A DNA stretch of 64,000 bases. Source: Salinibacterium hongtaonis (GTDB lineage Bacteria; Actinomycetota; Actinomycetes; Actinomycetales; Microbacteriaceae). The stretch is taken from positions 2,418,001 through 2,482,000 of the forward strand of contig NZ_CP026951.1 in assembly GCF_003065485.1 (NCBI RefSeq), given 5' to 3'. Under the pieces are notes generated by a model. It worked only from the letters and a program-made list of their open reading frames with translations, made no database searches and was not told the origin of the DNA. Every line of letters begins with the position of its first letter. The first letter of the stretch is position 1. This document shows, one piece after another, positions 8,372-16,419 of the stretch. A program made the translations under genes and the position numbers.

Positions 8372-9169
8372 TCATCGTGGGGAACCCAGGTTTTTCATTT
8401 CGCGGAACCACTTGGCAAGCGCAAGGACCAGGAACGCTGCGGTCGCAAGGGCGATGAGTGTGTAGACGACGAGAAAAGCGGGGAGCGCACCGAGGAGGAG
8501 AAACGACAGGCACAGGACGCCGTAGTCCATGGGCAGGACCAGAACGGCCCGCAGCCACGAAGGTCGCCCCGGGGCATCCGCGGCGAGGGAGGCCTCACCG
8601 TGCTGCCGCCGCAGCTGCTCGGTGAGGATCATGGCGAAGAACAGCACCGCGGAGACGATGGCGGAGAGCAGCGGAACGAGCAGCCACACGGGCTCCACGA
8701 CATCGAACCGGTAGAAGCCCACGGCGAGCGCGATGGGCATGGCCGACACCTTGACAGCATCGACGACGTGGTCGAGCCATTCCCCGGCCGGGCTAGCGAT
8801 GCCCCGAAGCCGGGCGACCTGGCCGTCGGCCGAGTCGAACGCGTAGCCAATGACCAGCAGCAGCGCTACGCCGATTCCCAGCACCCAGCTGGGAGGAACA
8901 AGAGCCAGAAGGGCGATGCCAGCGAAGGTGAAGAGCGCGCTGATTGCCGTCACCGCGTTGGGGCCGAGCCCCACGGAGTACGCCCACGCGGCCAGATAGC
9001 GACCGATGCGTCGATTCACGAAGCGGGAGTATGCGGGGGCGCTTCGAGCGGCAGGCTTCTGAGCGGCCCGAAGCGTGGCCAGTGTCTGCCGAAACCCGCG
9101 CGGCGGGGCGGCGGGTGCCGTGGGGAGGGCATCCGCGGGGTCAGGAATCAGTGGCGAGTCTCGGGTCAC
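8372..9169 (-). CDS. CDP-alcohol phosphatidyltransferase family protein
   Basis: The product is 265 residues from the chosen start. The full catalytic signature of the family, DGX2ARX8GX3DX3D, is present near residues 115-140 as DGQVARLRG, then AGEWLDHVVD. Several membrane helices surround it (for example WVLGIGVALLLVIGYAFD). The family moves a phospho-alcohol from CDP to an acceptor in the membrane, which may be a lipid or a glycan. A TagD-like cytidylyltransferase 4 kb away could supply the CDP donor, which is an inference. The GTG at 9169 has GAAGG seven bases upstream and was preferred over a GTG at 9220. The gene diverges from the flippase gene. Confidence 0.82.
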   Translation of the reverse strand: MTRDSPLIPDPADALPTAPAAPPRGFRQTLATLRAAQKPAARSAPAYSRFVNRRIGRYLAAWAYSVGLGPNAVTAISALFTFAGIALLALVPPSWVLGIGVALLLVIGYAFDSADGQVARLRGIASPAGEWLDHVVDAVKVSAMPIALAVGFYRFDVVEPVWLLVPLLSAIVSAVLFFAMILTEQLRRQHGEASLAADAPGRPSWLRAVLVLPMDYGVLCLSFLLLGALPAFLVVYTLIALATAAFLVLALAKWFREMKNLGSPR

Positions 9170-9255
9170 TATGAAGCCTTCGGCTTGGCGGGTGCGGCAA
9201 TCATAATACGAGCGACCCACAGCACCAGCCCCTATTTCTCACGCGGGGGTGACGC

Positions 9256-10773
9256 ATGAGCGGCACACAATCTCTGGGGGTGCGGGCGGCACGAGGCGCG
9301 GCAGTCGTGCTCGCCGGGCAGGGCGTCCGCATCGTCATTCAGGTGGTCTCGGTCGTGGTACTTGCGCGACTGCTCACCCCTCACGACTACGGTCTCATCG
9401 CCATGGTGGCGGCCGTCATCGGCATCGCAACGATTCTCAGGGACTTCGGGCTCTCCTCCGCGGCCATCCAGTCCCCCACCCTGAGCAGGGTTCAGCGTGA
9501 CAACCTGGTGTGGATCAACGGCGGCATCGGCGCAGCGCTGGGCGTCATGGTCTTTTTCTCCGCCTGGCCAATCGCGGCGTTCTTCGACGAACCCGCCCTG
9601 GTCGCCATAACGCAGGCGCTCTCCCCGACCTTTCTCCTGGGAGGCCTCGCCACGCAGTATCGCGCCGACCTCAATCGCCGGATGCTATTTCGGCGCCTTA
9701 CCGTCTCAGACCTATCGGGAGCGGCCGGCGGGCTTGCAATGGCGATCGGAGGCGCACTCCTGGGCTGGGGGTATTGGGCACTCGTGGCCCAGCAACTCGC
9801 CCAGGCCATCATCCTGCTGGCGGCGAGCGTCGCCTCGGCCGGCTGGCTGCCCCGCCTGCCACACCGGGCTCCCATGCGGGGGCTGCTCACCTTCGGGGGC
9901 AACCTCGTCGCGACGCAGCTCATCGCCTACCTGGCCCAGAACATCGACTCGGTGATCATCGGCGCACGATTCGGGGCGGGGCCCCTCGGCATCTACAACC
10001 GGGCATTCCAGCTGCTCATGGTGCCGCTAAGCCAACTCCGTCGCCCCACAACCACCGTGGCGCTCCCCGTGCTCAGCCGCATCGCCGACGACGACACCCG
10101 ATGGGGCGACTTTCTCGCCCGCGGCCAGGTGGCGCTCGGGTACACCCTCGTCGCGGGCCTCGGCCTGGTCGCCAGCTCCGCAGAACCACTCACCGCAATC
10201 ATGCTCGGCGCGCAATGGATGGAGGCCTGGCCCATCCTGCGGCTTCTGGCGATCGCCGGAATCTTTCAGACGCTCGCCTACGTCGGTTACTGGGCCTATC
10301 TGTCACGGGGGCTCACCGCCCAGCTCTTTCGCTATTCCCTCGTCAGTGCCGTGCTCATCGTCGGATGCGTTGTTGTCGGCTCTCAGTGGGGCATTCTCGG
10401 CGTCGCCGCAGGCTACGCGGTCGCTCCTCTACTCGAATGGCCCCTCTCGTTGTGGTGGCTCTCCCGCTGCACCACGATCCCCGTCGGTCGCCTCTTCGCT
10501 GGCGCCGGGCGCATCATCGGCATCACGACCGTCGGCGCGCTCGCGGGGGCAGGCTCGAGCCTCGCCGCCGCACCCTTCGGCTCCGTGGCGCAGATCGCCG
10601 CGAGCGTCGCCGCCACCGCCCTGAGCTATGCCGTTGCCTTCGCCATTGTGCGCCCCATTCGCCGCGACATCCTGGCCGTTATCGCAGTGGCTCGCATGCT
10701 GCCCTCTCGCCGAACGACAGCCCGGCCGTCAGAGCACGCCGCTGCCGACCAGACGAAGGGAGCCGCACAGTGA
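9256..10773 (+). CDS. Wzx-like polysaccharide flippase (MOP superfamily)
   Basis: The product is 505 residues with about 14 hydrophobic segments, as in the Wzx/MviN/polysaccharide-transport branch of the MOP exporters. The N-terminal half has VVVLARLLTPHDYGLIAMV and LRDFGLSSAAIQSPTLS. These match the WzxC/colanic-acid-type flippases, where an early-gate segment and RDFGLS are common. It should move undecaprenyl-diphosphate-linked repeat units from the inner to the outer face of the membrane. The start is an ATG following a short divergent intergenic region. The stop overlaps the next start (GTGA). Confidence 0.87.
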   Translation: MSGTQSLGVRAARGAAVVLAGQGVRIVIQVVSVVVLARLLTPHDYGLIAMVAAVIGIATILRDFGLSSAAIQSPTLSRVQRDNLVWINGGIGAALGVMVFFSAWPIAAFFDEPALVAITQALSPTFLLGGLATQYRADLNRRMLFRRLTVSDLSGAAGGLAMAIGGALLGWGYWALVAQQLAQAIILLAASVASAGWLPRLPHRAPMRGLLTFGGNLVATQLIAYLAQNIDSVIIGARFGAGPLGIYNRAFQLLMVPLSQLRRPTTTVALPVLSRIADDDTRWGDFLARGQVALGYTLVAGLGLVASSAEPLTAIMLGAQWMEAWPILRLLAIAGIFQTLAYVGYWAYLSRGLTAQLFRYSLVSAVLIVGCVVVGSQWGILGVAAGYAVAPLLEWPLSLWWLSRCTTIPVGRLFAGAGRIIGITTVGALAGAGSSLAAAPFGSVAQIAASVAATALSYAVAFAIVRPIRRDILAVIAVARMLPSRRTTARPSEHAAADQTKGAAQ

Positions 10774-11696
10774 TCAATCGCGCCCTCGCAATCGTGGTGG
10801 TCAACTACGGGTCGCACGAGCTTCTCGAAGCGAACTTTGGCTCGATCGCGCTCGATGAGCTCGCCGCACGGCTCGTCGTCGTCGATAACTACACGTCGGC
10901 TGAGGAGCTGTCCCTGGTGCGGGCTCTCTGCTCCCGGCGGGGGTGGAGCCTCATCCACGGCCCCAACGTGGGGTTTGGCGCTGGCATCAACAGAGGGGTG
11001 CAGCATGCCCGCGAGCTGGGCTGCGACACCGTGATCGCCATCAACCCGGATGCCAGGGCTAGCTCCGCTGCGCTCGGCGCCCTCGCACAGGCCGCTCGAG
11101 ACGACGCACTCGCTCTCGTGGGCCCCGTCGTGACTGGGGAGGATGGCGGCCACTGGTTCGCGGGCGGCCGAGTGGTCGTCGCGGAGGGACGCACGACAAC
11201 GAAACCCGGCACCGACAGTGCCTGCTCCGATGGGTGGCTCACGGGAGCCTGTCTCGCCTTTCGACTCGACCTCTGGAATCTGCTCGGCGGCTTCGACGAA
11301 CGGTTCTTTCTCTATTGGGAGGATGTCGATCTCTCCTGGCGCTGGAGGAACGCTGGCGGGCACCTCGTAGTGCGCAACGACATTCGGATCATCCATAGCG
11401 TCGGAGGCACCCAGGCGGCGGAGGGCCGCGCCAAGTCGGTGGGCTACTACTACTTCAACTGCCGCAATCGCATGTTGTTTGCCGCCGCTCACCTGTCGCG
11501 CCGCGACGCCATCCGGTGGCTCATTCTCACCCCTGACTACGCGCGCCGGGTGCTGCTGCGCGGGGGGAGACGGCAGTTTCTGCGCAAGCCCTGGCGGCCC
11601 CTCTGGGCAAGCTTCGCCGGTTCGGCCACCGGCATTCGCGCAGCATTCTCTCGACCGCAATCTCGTTCATCGTCGCGACGGGAGGTCACCCCGTGA
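10770..11696 (+). CDS. Family 2 glycosyltransferase (rhamnosyltransferase-like)
   Basis: The product is 308 residues. Motifs run in family order: LAIVVVNYGSHELLEANF, LVVVDNYTSAEE, GPNVGFGAGINRGV, IAINPDARASS, GWLTGACLAFR, then GGFDERFFLYWEDVDLSWR with the ED pair expected of the catalytic base in WbbL-type enzymes. The role is transfer of one sugar, possibly rhamnose, to the lipid-linked repeat unit; donor identity is not proven. The GTG at 10770 has GAAGGGAG ten bases upstream and overlaps the flippase stop. The frame is open far upstream, but that stretch lies wholly inside the flippase gene and is a shadow. The stop overlaps the next start. Confidence 0.88.
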   Translation: MINRALAIVVVNYGSHELLEANFGSIALDELAARLVVVDNYTSAEELSLVRALCSRRGWSLIHGPNVGFGAGINRGVQHARELGCDTVIAINPDARASSAALGALAQAARDDALALVGPVVTGEDGGHWFAGGRVVVAEGRTTTKPGTDSACSDGWLTGACLAFRLDLWNLLGGFDERFFLYWEDVDLSWRWRNAGGHLVVRNDIRIIHSVGGTQAAEGRAKSVGYYYFNCRNRMLFAAAHLSRRDAIRWLILTPDYARRVLLRGGRRQFLRKPWRPLWASFAGSATGIRAAFSRPQSRSSSRREVTP

Positions 11697-12721
11697 CGAG
11701 TAAGAAGCTCCATTCCGCTGCCCAGCGAGAGCGCCGACGGCTCGGCGCCAGTTGGTGGGCGGCGCTCGCCGTCACCGTGCTGGCCCTCGTGACAACCTCG
11801 CCGGCCCCCACGATCTCCGGCGCCCTGCCCGCACCGGATGACGCGGCATCCGATGCCACTCGCGGCACCAGCGAAGGCGAGCGAGGCGACGACCCGCTGC
11901 CCTCGTCCGCCGCCGAGCCTCCCGAAGTCACGCGCCTGCCCGACGCTGGCGTGCCCGGACCACATACGACAGGCGTGCCCGCGGGCACCCAGCTCACCCG
12001 CTTCGACGGCGACCTCGTGATCACCACCCCGGGGGCCGTCGTCGAAGGGCTCGACATCTACGGATTCGTGCGCGTGGAAGCGCCGGGAGTCACCATTCGC
12101 AACTCGATCATCCGGGGCCGCAGCGTTGCCAACAACGCCATGCTCATCTACGCGGGCTCACCCTCCGCGGCGGGACTCCTCGTGCACGACACGGAGCTCG
12201 CGGCGGCCTACCCCTCTCACATCGTCAATGGCGTGTACGGTGCCGGGTTCATGCTCCGACGCGTGAACATCCACACCGTTATCGACTCAGTGCACATCTT
12301 TGGCGACGACGTGGTGATCGAATCGTCGTGGCTTCACGGCAACCTGCACTACGACAACGACCCAGGATGGGGCGGCGGGCCGAGCCACGACGACAACATC
12401 CAAATCCAGGCCGGGACCAACATCACGATTACCGGCAACGTGATCGAGGGTGCCCACAACGCTGCGCTTCAGGTGACCCAGGATCAGGGCCCCGTTTCCC
12501 AGCTCGTGTTCTCGGGCAACACCGTCTCGGGCGGCGGCTGCTCCATCAACATCGCGGAGAAAAACAAGGGCGCGATCGAGGGCCTGCACATCTCCGACAA
12601 CGTCTTTGGTGAGTCTCGATTCGGCTGCGCAATGCTGATTCCTCCGAGCACTCACGCCACGATCTCTGCCAATGCATCAACCAATGGAGCACCAGTGAGG
12701 ATCGATCGCCGTGCGCAATAG
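11693..12721 (+). CDS. Secreted parallel beta-helix protein, paralogue A
   Basis: The product is 342 residues. A signal peptide or membrane anchor (WWAALAVTVLALVTTSPAP) is followed by a disordered Asp/Ser/Pro linker to about residue 90. The rest is a right-handed parallel beta-helix with short repeated coils (GFVRVEAPGVTIRNSIIRGR, VNIHTVIDSVHIFG, SWLHGNLHYDNDPGW, GPSHDDNIQIQ, NVIEGAHNAALQV). The fold is shared with pectate lyases, alginate epimerases and phage tailspikes, so binding or cleaving the glycan is plausible. The HDD cluster and neighbouring histidines are candidate active-site residues. GGAGG seven bases before the GTG supports the start. It ends in RRAQ like its two paralogues downstream and overlaps the acetyltransferase start. 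Confidence 0.8.
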   Translation: MTSKKLHSAAQRERRRLGASWWAALAVTVLALVTTSPAPTISGALPAPDDAASDATRGTSEGERGDDPLPSSAAEPPEVTRLPDAGVPGPHTTGVPAGTQLTRFDGDLVITTPGAVVEGLDIYGFVRVEAPGVTIRNSIIRGRSVANNAMLIYAGSPSAAGLLVHDTELAAAYPSHIVNGVYGAGFMLRRVNIHTVIDSVHIFGDDVVIESSWLHGNLHYDNDPGWGGGPSHDDNIQIQAGTNITITGNVIEGAHNAALQVTQDQGPVSQLVFSGNTVSGGGCSINIAEKNKGAIEGLHISDNVFGESRFGCAMLIPPSTHATISANASTNGAPVRIDRRAQ

Positions 12722-13274
12722 TCCCGCCCGAACGTTTTTTCGCACCCGGAGAAGAGATGCCGAAATGGCCTCCCTCGTGCTCGCGGGAAAGATGCCAATC
12801 CACGCCCTGCGCATCGCGACGATCAGGTTCTGGGGTGGTCGAATCCATCCGGATGCCACGGTCTATCACGGCTTCGAAATTCGGGGAGCGCAGCATCTGC
12901 GCATCGGAGCGCGCAGCTCGATCGGCAACGGGGCCATCCTCGACGCCCGCGCTGGCATCACCATTGGCGAGGATGTGAACCTCTCCACGGCGGTGCATAT
13001 CTGGACGGGACAGCACAACCCCCAGAGCGCCGAGTTCGCCTATGAGAGCGCGCCCGTCACAATCGGCAATCGCGCCTGGGTGAGCACGAGGGTGACGATT
13101 TTGCCCGGGGTGACCATCGGCGAGGGCGCCGTCGTGGCCGCCGGCGCGGTCGTTACCTCCGACGTTGCGCCGTTCACGATGGTGGGAGGCGTGCCGGCGA
13201 AGGTCATTGGCGCGAGAACAACATCGCTGCGTTATCGACTGCCGCTGCGGCGGCTCAAGCCATGGTGGTGGTGA
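12711..13274 (+). CDS. Hexapeptide-repeat acetyltransferase (WcaF/LacA-like)
   Basis: The product is 187 residues. It has left-handed beta-helix hexapeptide repeats (LRIGARSSIGNGAILDA, ITIGEDVNLS) and the typical loop with a catalytic histidine (HIWTGQHNPQSAEFAYE). These are followed by APVTIGNRAWVSTRVTILPG and GAVVTSDVAPFTMVGGVPAK. Relatives O-acetylate sugars with acetyl-CoA in the cytoplasm, so it probably acetylates a sugar of the repeat unit. The unusual end is KPWWW. The GTG start lies inside the 3' end of paralogue A, an 11-base overlap in another frame. The next gene starts two bases after its stop. Confidence 0.85.
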   Translation: MRNSPARTFFRTRRRDAEMASLVLAGKMPIHALRIATIRFWGGRIHPDATVYHGFEIRGAQHLRIGARSSIGNGAILDARAGITIGEDVNLSTAVHIWTGQHNPQSAEFAYESAPVTIGNRAWVSTRVTILPGVTIGEGAVVAAGAVVTSDVAPFTMVGGVPAKVIGARTTSLRYRLPLRRLKPWWW

Positions 13275-13276
13275 CA

Positions 13277-13708
13277 ATGACCCTTCGAATCGGGTATGCC
13301 GCTGGTGCCTTCGACCTCTTTCATGTGGGGCACCTCAACATCCTTCGGCGAGCGAGAAGCGAGTGCGATCGCCTCATCGCCGGGGTCGTCTCCGACGAAA
13401 TGCTACTGCTGACCAAGGGCGCACTCCCGGTGATACCGCTCGAGGAGCGACTCGACATCGTGCGCAGTGTGCGCTTCGTCGACGAGGCGGTGGCAGAAGT
13501 TGTTCCCGACAAGCTTGAGACGTGGCGCAGCGTGCGATTCACCCACTTCTTTAAAGGAGACGACTGGCAGGGCACCGAAAAGGGGCTGGCCCTTGAGCAC
13601 TCGTTCGCCGCCGTCGGGGTCACAGTCGTGTACTTTCCCTACACCGACGGAACCTCAAGCACCCAGTTGCGGCAGGCCCTCGACACCCTCAATCGCGTCG
13701 AGCGCTGA
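13277..13708 (+). CDS. TagD/GCT-like cytidylyltransferase
   Basis: The product is 143 residues, close to the usual 130-145 for glycerol-3-phosphate cytidylyltransferases. The nucleotide-binding HxGH motif is in YAAGAFDLFHVGHLNIL near the N-terminus, and TDGTSSTQLR near the C-terminus matches the family ISSTxLR motif. It should activate a phosphorylated polyol or similar small molecule with CTP to make a CDP-linked donor. The CDP-alcohol phosphotransferase gene in the same locus is a possible consumer of that donor. The ATG at 13277 was preferred over 13262 because relatives begin at this point; the difference is five residues. The 3' end overlaps the convergent glycosyltransferase by 20 bases. 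Confidence 0.84.
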   Translation: MTLRIGYAAGAFDLFHVGHLNILRRARSECDRLIAGVVSDEMLLLTKGALPVIPLEERLDIVRSVRFVDEAVAEVVPDKLETWRSVRFTHFFKGDDWQGTEKGLALEHSFAAVGVTVVYFPYTDGTSSTQLRQALDTLNRVER

Positions 13709-14816
13709 GCGCCGCTGGCAGCGGGGTCGTCTCCCGAACCCCGCCCGCCTTTTGGAGAAGGTCGCGCGCAATATCTTGCACACCCCGGCCATACCGCTCG
13801 TACCGGCCGGTGAGCGCCTCCGCAAAGACCGGGCCGACGCGCAGGATGCGCACCGCCGGCAACAGGATGCGCACGCGTTCGTGTGCGAGCTTGGCCCTGG
13901 CATCCTTAACCGCCTTGGCCAGAAGGCGAGCATCGGGGGATCGGCGATTCACTGCGGCTCTGTGCAGCTCAGTGACCCGGTTGAGCAGATCGATCGCCCG
14001 ACCGACGAGCCTCTCGTTGCGCTCTCCGCGCGGAGTGAACAGGCGCGCAAGCCTGGCAGAGAAACCTCTTCGCACGACGCCGATCTGATTGCGCGCATGC
14101 TGCCGGTAGTCCAATAACTGCTCGTCGAGAAAGTGGGTGCCTCCCGTGGCCGCGGCCATGATGGCCAGCCACTCGTCATGCACCCACGAATCGACGAACG
14201 GAACGGCGCGATCGAGAAGGCCGCGCCTGATGACAACGGTGGCACCCGTGACGAGGCTGCGCCGCACGAGAACATCCCAACCCCTATTGGTCGACAGGCT
14301 GTGGCGCTCGTGAGGCGACATGCGCTGAGTTGCCGCTAGCCCGGCCCCAAAAGGCAAACCATCGGCACGGATCAGTCGGGCGTCGCTGTGCACGAGAAGC
14401 AGCTCAGGATGCTCCGCGAACGCCGCCATAACCCTCGCCATGCGATCTTCGTGCCAGACATCGTCTTGGTCGCAGAGCGCAATCACGTCTCCCGTGCACC
14501 GCAGCAGTGCCTGCTCGAAATTGCGCACGACTCCCAGAGCCGGTTCGTTCTCGATCACGACAAGACTCGGCACCCGCACAGCCCTGCGGGCGTGCGCGGC
14601 AATGCCATCGGCCACGAGCGCGACGGTGCCGTCAATCGAGGCGTCGTCCGAGAGCACGATCTCGTCGACCGGGTGCGTTTGGCCCAGGATGCTGCGCAGT
14701 TGGGCGGCCAAGAACTCCGCACCATTGTGCGTGCACAGGGCAACGCTGATTCGCGGATAGGGGGCGGCGCCAGCATCCGCCATCGGCTCACGATCTGGTG
14801 CGGATGGATCGCTCAT
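13689..14816 (-). CDS. Family 2 glycosyltransferase (rhamnan-synthesis-like)
   Basis: The product is 375 residues. The GT-A core has ISVALCTHNGAEFLAAQLRS, EIVLSDDASIDGT, and ALCDQDDVWHEDR, where DQDDVW is the metal and donor-binding motif of rhamnosyl and galactosyl transferases of this group. WVHDEWLAIMAA holds the probable catalytic acidic residue. A basic helical tail of about 120 residues follows. It probably adds a sugar to the repeat unit. The ATG at 14816 has GGAGG six bases upstream and was chosen over an upstream ATG at 14846. It is divergent from paralogue B, with about 180 bases between the starts. Confidence 0.87.
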   Translation of the reverse strand: MSDPSAPDREPMADAGAAPYPRISVALCTHNGAEFLAAQLRSILGQTHPVDEIVLSDDASIDGTVALVADGIAAHARRAVRVPSLVVIENEPALGVVRNFEQALLRCTGDVIALCDQDDVWHEDRMARVMAAFAEHPELLLVHSDARLIRADGLPFGAGLAATQRMSPHERHSLSTNRGWDVLVRRSLVTGATVVIRRGLLDRAVPFVDSWVHDEWLAIMAAATGGTHFLDEQLLDYRQHARNQIGVVRRGFSARLARLFTPRGERNERLVGRAIDLLNRVTELHRAAVNRRSPDARLLAKAVKDARAKLAHERVRILLPAVRILRVGPVFAEALTGRYERYGRGVQDIARDLLQKAGGVRETTPLPAALSARRD

Positions 14817-14998
14817 GTCTGGCCTCCGACCCCCATTATGCAGCACCCCCCGTTCAGGGTACAGACAGGATTTATGGGGGTGACTCCCACCCTGGCAACA
14901 CTGCCAGCGAAGGGAACGTAACCTCTTTGTGTCGCGCGCGCGTGATTCGCCGCATCAGAGTCGCGACACTCCCCCACCTGCCCAGAGGAGAACCTCTT

Positions 14999-16237
14999 TT
15001 GTTCGATCTCAGCCACTGGCTGCCGCGATGGCGAGCCGCGCTTTCTATGGCCATTCCGCTGCTCGTTGCAGGCGGATTCATTGTTGCCGCCCCTAGCGCC
15101 TCCGCGCCGGGCGTCGCAGAAGAAACAAGCGTGACAGAAGAAACAACGAGCAGTGAAGCTCCAGTCGAGGAGGCTCCGGCGGAAGAAGCTCCGATTGAAG
15201 AAGCTCCGGGTGAGGAGGCTCCGGGTGAGGAGGCTCCGGTGGAAGAAGCTCCGGTCGAGGAGGCTCCGGTGGAAGAAGCTCCGGTCGAGGTGCCGACGCC
15301 GACTGAACCGGTTACGCCGCCGACGCCCGAAGAGCCAACCGCGCCGGCCGAGCCTGCGGCTCCCGCCGAACCCGCCGCTCCCGTGGAGCCGGCCGAGCCC
15401 GAGGCAGAAGCTCCAGCGCAGGCGGCGCCTTTCGCGACCACTCCGACAACGACTCCTTCGGGAGTTCGGCCGTCGGGGGCCAGCACAGGGGTACCAGCGA
15501 CAACCGCGCTCACGATCCACAAGGGCGACCTGGTCATTCGCACGGCAGGCACCGTGATCAATGGCCTCGACATCCGCGGGTTCGTCCGCGTCGAGGCCCC
15601 CAACGTCACAATCAAGAACTCGATCATCCGGGGCCGAAACGCCAGCGAGAACGCCATCCTCGTCTATGCGGGTGCCGGCAAGAACGCGGGTCTTGTCATC
15701 CAAGACACCGAACTCGCACCTGATTTCCCGTCCTCCATCGTCAACGGCATCTACGGTTACGACTTCACCCTCACACGCGTCAACATCCACGACGTCATCG
15801 ATGCCGTGCACATTTTCGGCAGCAACGTTCTTGTTCAAAGCTCCTGGCTGCACGACAATCTGCACTACGCCAGCGACCCGGGATGGAACGGCGGGCCCAG
15901 TCACGACGACAGCATCCAGATTCAAAAGGGCAACAACATCCGCATCATCGGCAACGACATCAGCGGCTCATACAATGCCGCCCTGATGATCACCCAAGAC
16001 CAGGGAATCACGTCGAATGTGACGTTCAGCAACAACTGGGCGAGTGACGGCGGATGCACCATCAATGTTGCAGAGAAGGGCAAGGGTGCAATCGCGGGCC
16101 TGGTCGTGAAGAACAACGTTTTCGGCACCTCTCGCTTTGGTTGCGACATGCTCGTGCCACCAACGACAACCATCGTGAACCTCGGCAACACCGCCGCGGA
16201 CGGCACTGCGCTTCGCATAGTCCGCCGCGCGCAGTAG
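14999..16237 (+). CDS. Secreted parallel beta-helix protein, paralogue B, with EEAP repeat linker
   Basis: The product is 412 residues from a TTG start. The TTG has GAGGAG about eight bases upstream and is followed at once by a proper signal peptide (RAALSMAIPLLVAGGFIVAA). No other start gives a plausible N-terminus. Residues 45-95 are about nine VEEAP-type repeats, then a Pro/Ala/Glu stretch, a linker likely to span the cell wall. The beta-helix domain from about residue 160 matches paralogues A and C closely (DLVIRTAGTVINGLDIRGF, RVEAPNVTIKNSII, HDVIDAVHIFG, GPSHDDSIQIQKG), and it also ends in RRAQ. Carbohydrate modification or binding outside the cell is inferred from fold and context only. 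It is preceded by a promoter-size intergenic region. Confidence 0.8.
   Translation: MFDLSHWLPRWRAALSMAIPLLVAGGFIVAAPSASAPGVAEETSVTEETTSSEAPVEEAPAEEAPIEEAPGEEAPGEEAPVEEAPVEEAPVEEAPVEVPTPTEPVTPPTPEEPTAPAEPAAPAEPAAPVEPAEPEAEAPAQAAPFATTPTTTPSGVRPSGASTGVPATTALTIHKGDLVIRTAGTVINGLDIRGFVRVEAPNVTIKNSIIRGRNASENAILVYAGAGKNAGLVIQDTELAPDFPSSIVNGIYGYDFTLTRVNIHDVIDAVHIFGSNVLVQSSWLHDNLHYASDPGWNGGPSHDDSIQIQKGNNIRIIGNDISGSYNAALMITQDQGITSNVTFSNNWASDGGCTINVAEKGKGAIAGLVVKNNVFGTSRFGCDMLVPPTTTIVNLGNTAADGTALRIVRRAQ
15155..15290 (+). repeat. 15-base tandem repeat coding (V/A/I/G)EEAP units
   Basis: About nine imperfect 15-base units based on GAGGCTCCGGTGGAA lie in frame within paralogue B. Units alternate between gaagaagct and gaggaggct spellings, so the array can misalign and change length by whole codons without breaking the frame. 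It encodes the acidic Pro-rich linker between the signal peptide and the beta-helix domain. Paralogues A and C have unrelated linkers at this place. Confidence 0.85.
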
Positions 16238-16330
16238 CGTTCGGGCACCCCTCCCGCTCGCCCAGCGAGCACCAACCTCACACACACGTAATACCGACGG
16301 TCTCCCCAGACTGACAAAAAACGTTGCGCT

Positions 16331-16345
16331 ACCCCCGCATGGGGG
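16331..16345. promoter_or_regulatory. Palindrome ACCCCC-GCAT-GGGGG upstream of paralogue C
   Basis: A 5+5 base inverted repeat with a four-base centre lies about 75 bases before the start of paralogue C, in the 182-base gap after paralogue B. It falls between TTGCGC (16324) and TAGGAT (about 16349), a weak -35/-10 pair with an over-long 19-base spacer. A nearly identical element lies before the secreted nuclease gene at 29190. A protein-binding site is possible, but two sites is thin evidence. Confidence 0.35.
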
Positions 16346-16419
16346 CCATAGGATACGACGAATCGCACCCCGCGCGAATTACCCGAAATCCTCATTCGTG
16401 AACGTCCAGGGAGACCCTT

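Noticed and set aside
7721-9259. Plus-strand open frame opposite the DUF4352-like and CDP-alcohol transferase genes
   Set aside because: It covers two minus-strand genes with membrane segments and a complete catalytic signature; its own translation is low-complexity and charged.
9510-10769. N-terminal extension of the GT2 gene through the flippase gene
   Set aside because: The extension is Arg/Pro/His-rich shadow of the flippase; GTG at 10770 with a good ribosome site starts the real protein.
14893-14908. Hairpin CTGGCA-ACAC-TGCCAG as a terminator
   Set aside because: The stem is only six bases with no T tract and it lies in a divergent promoter region.
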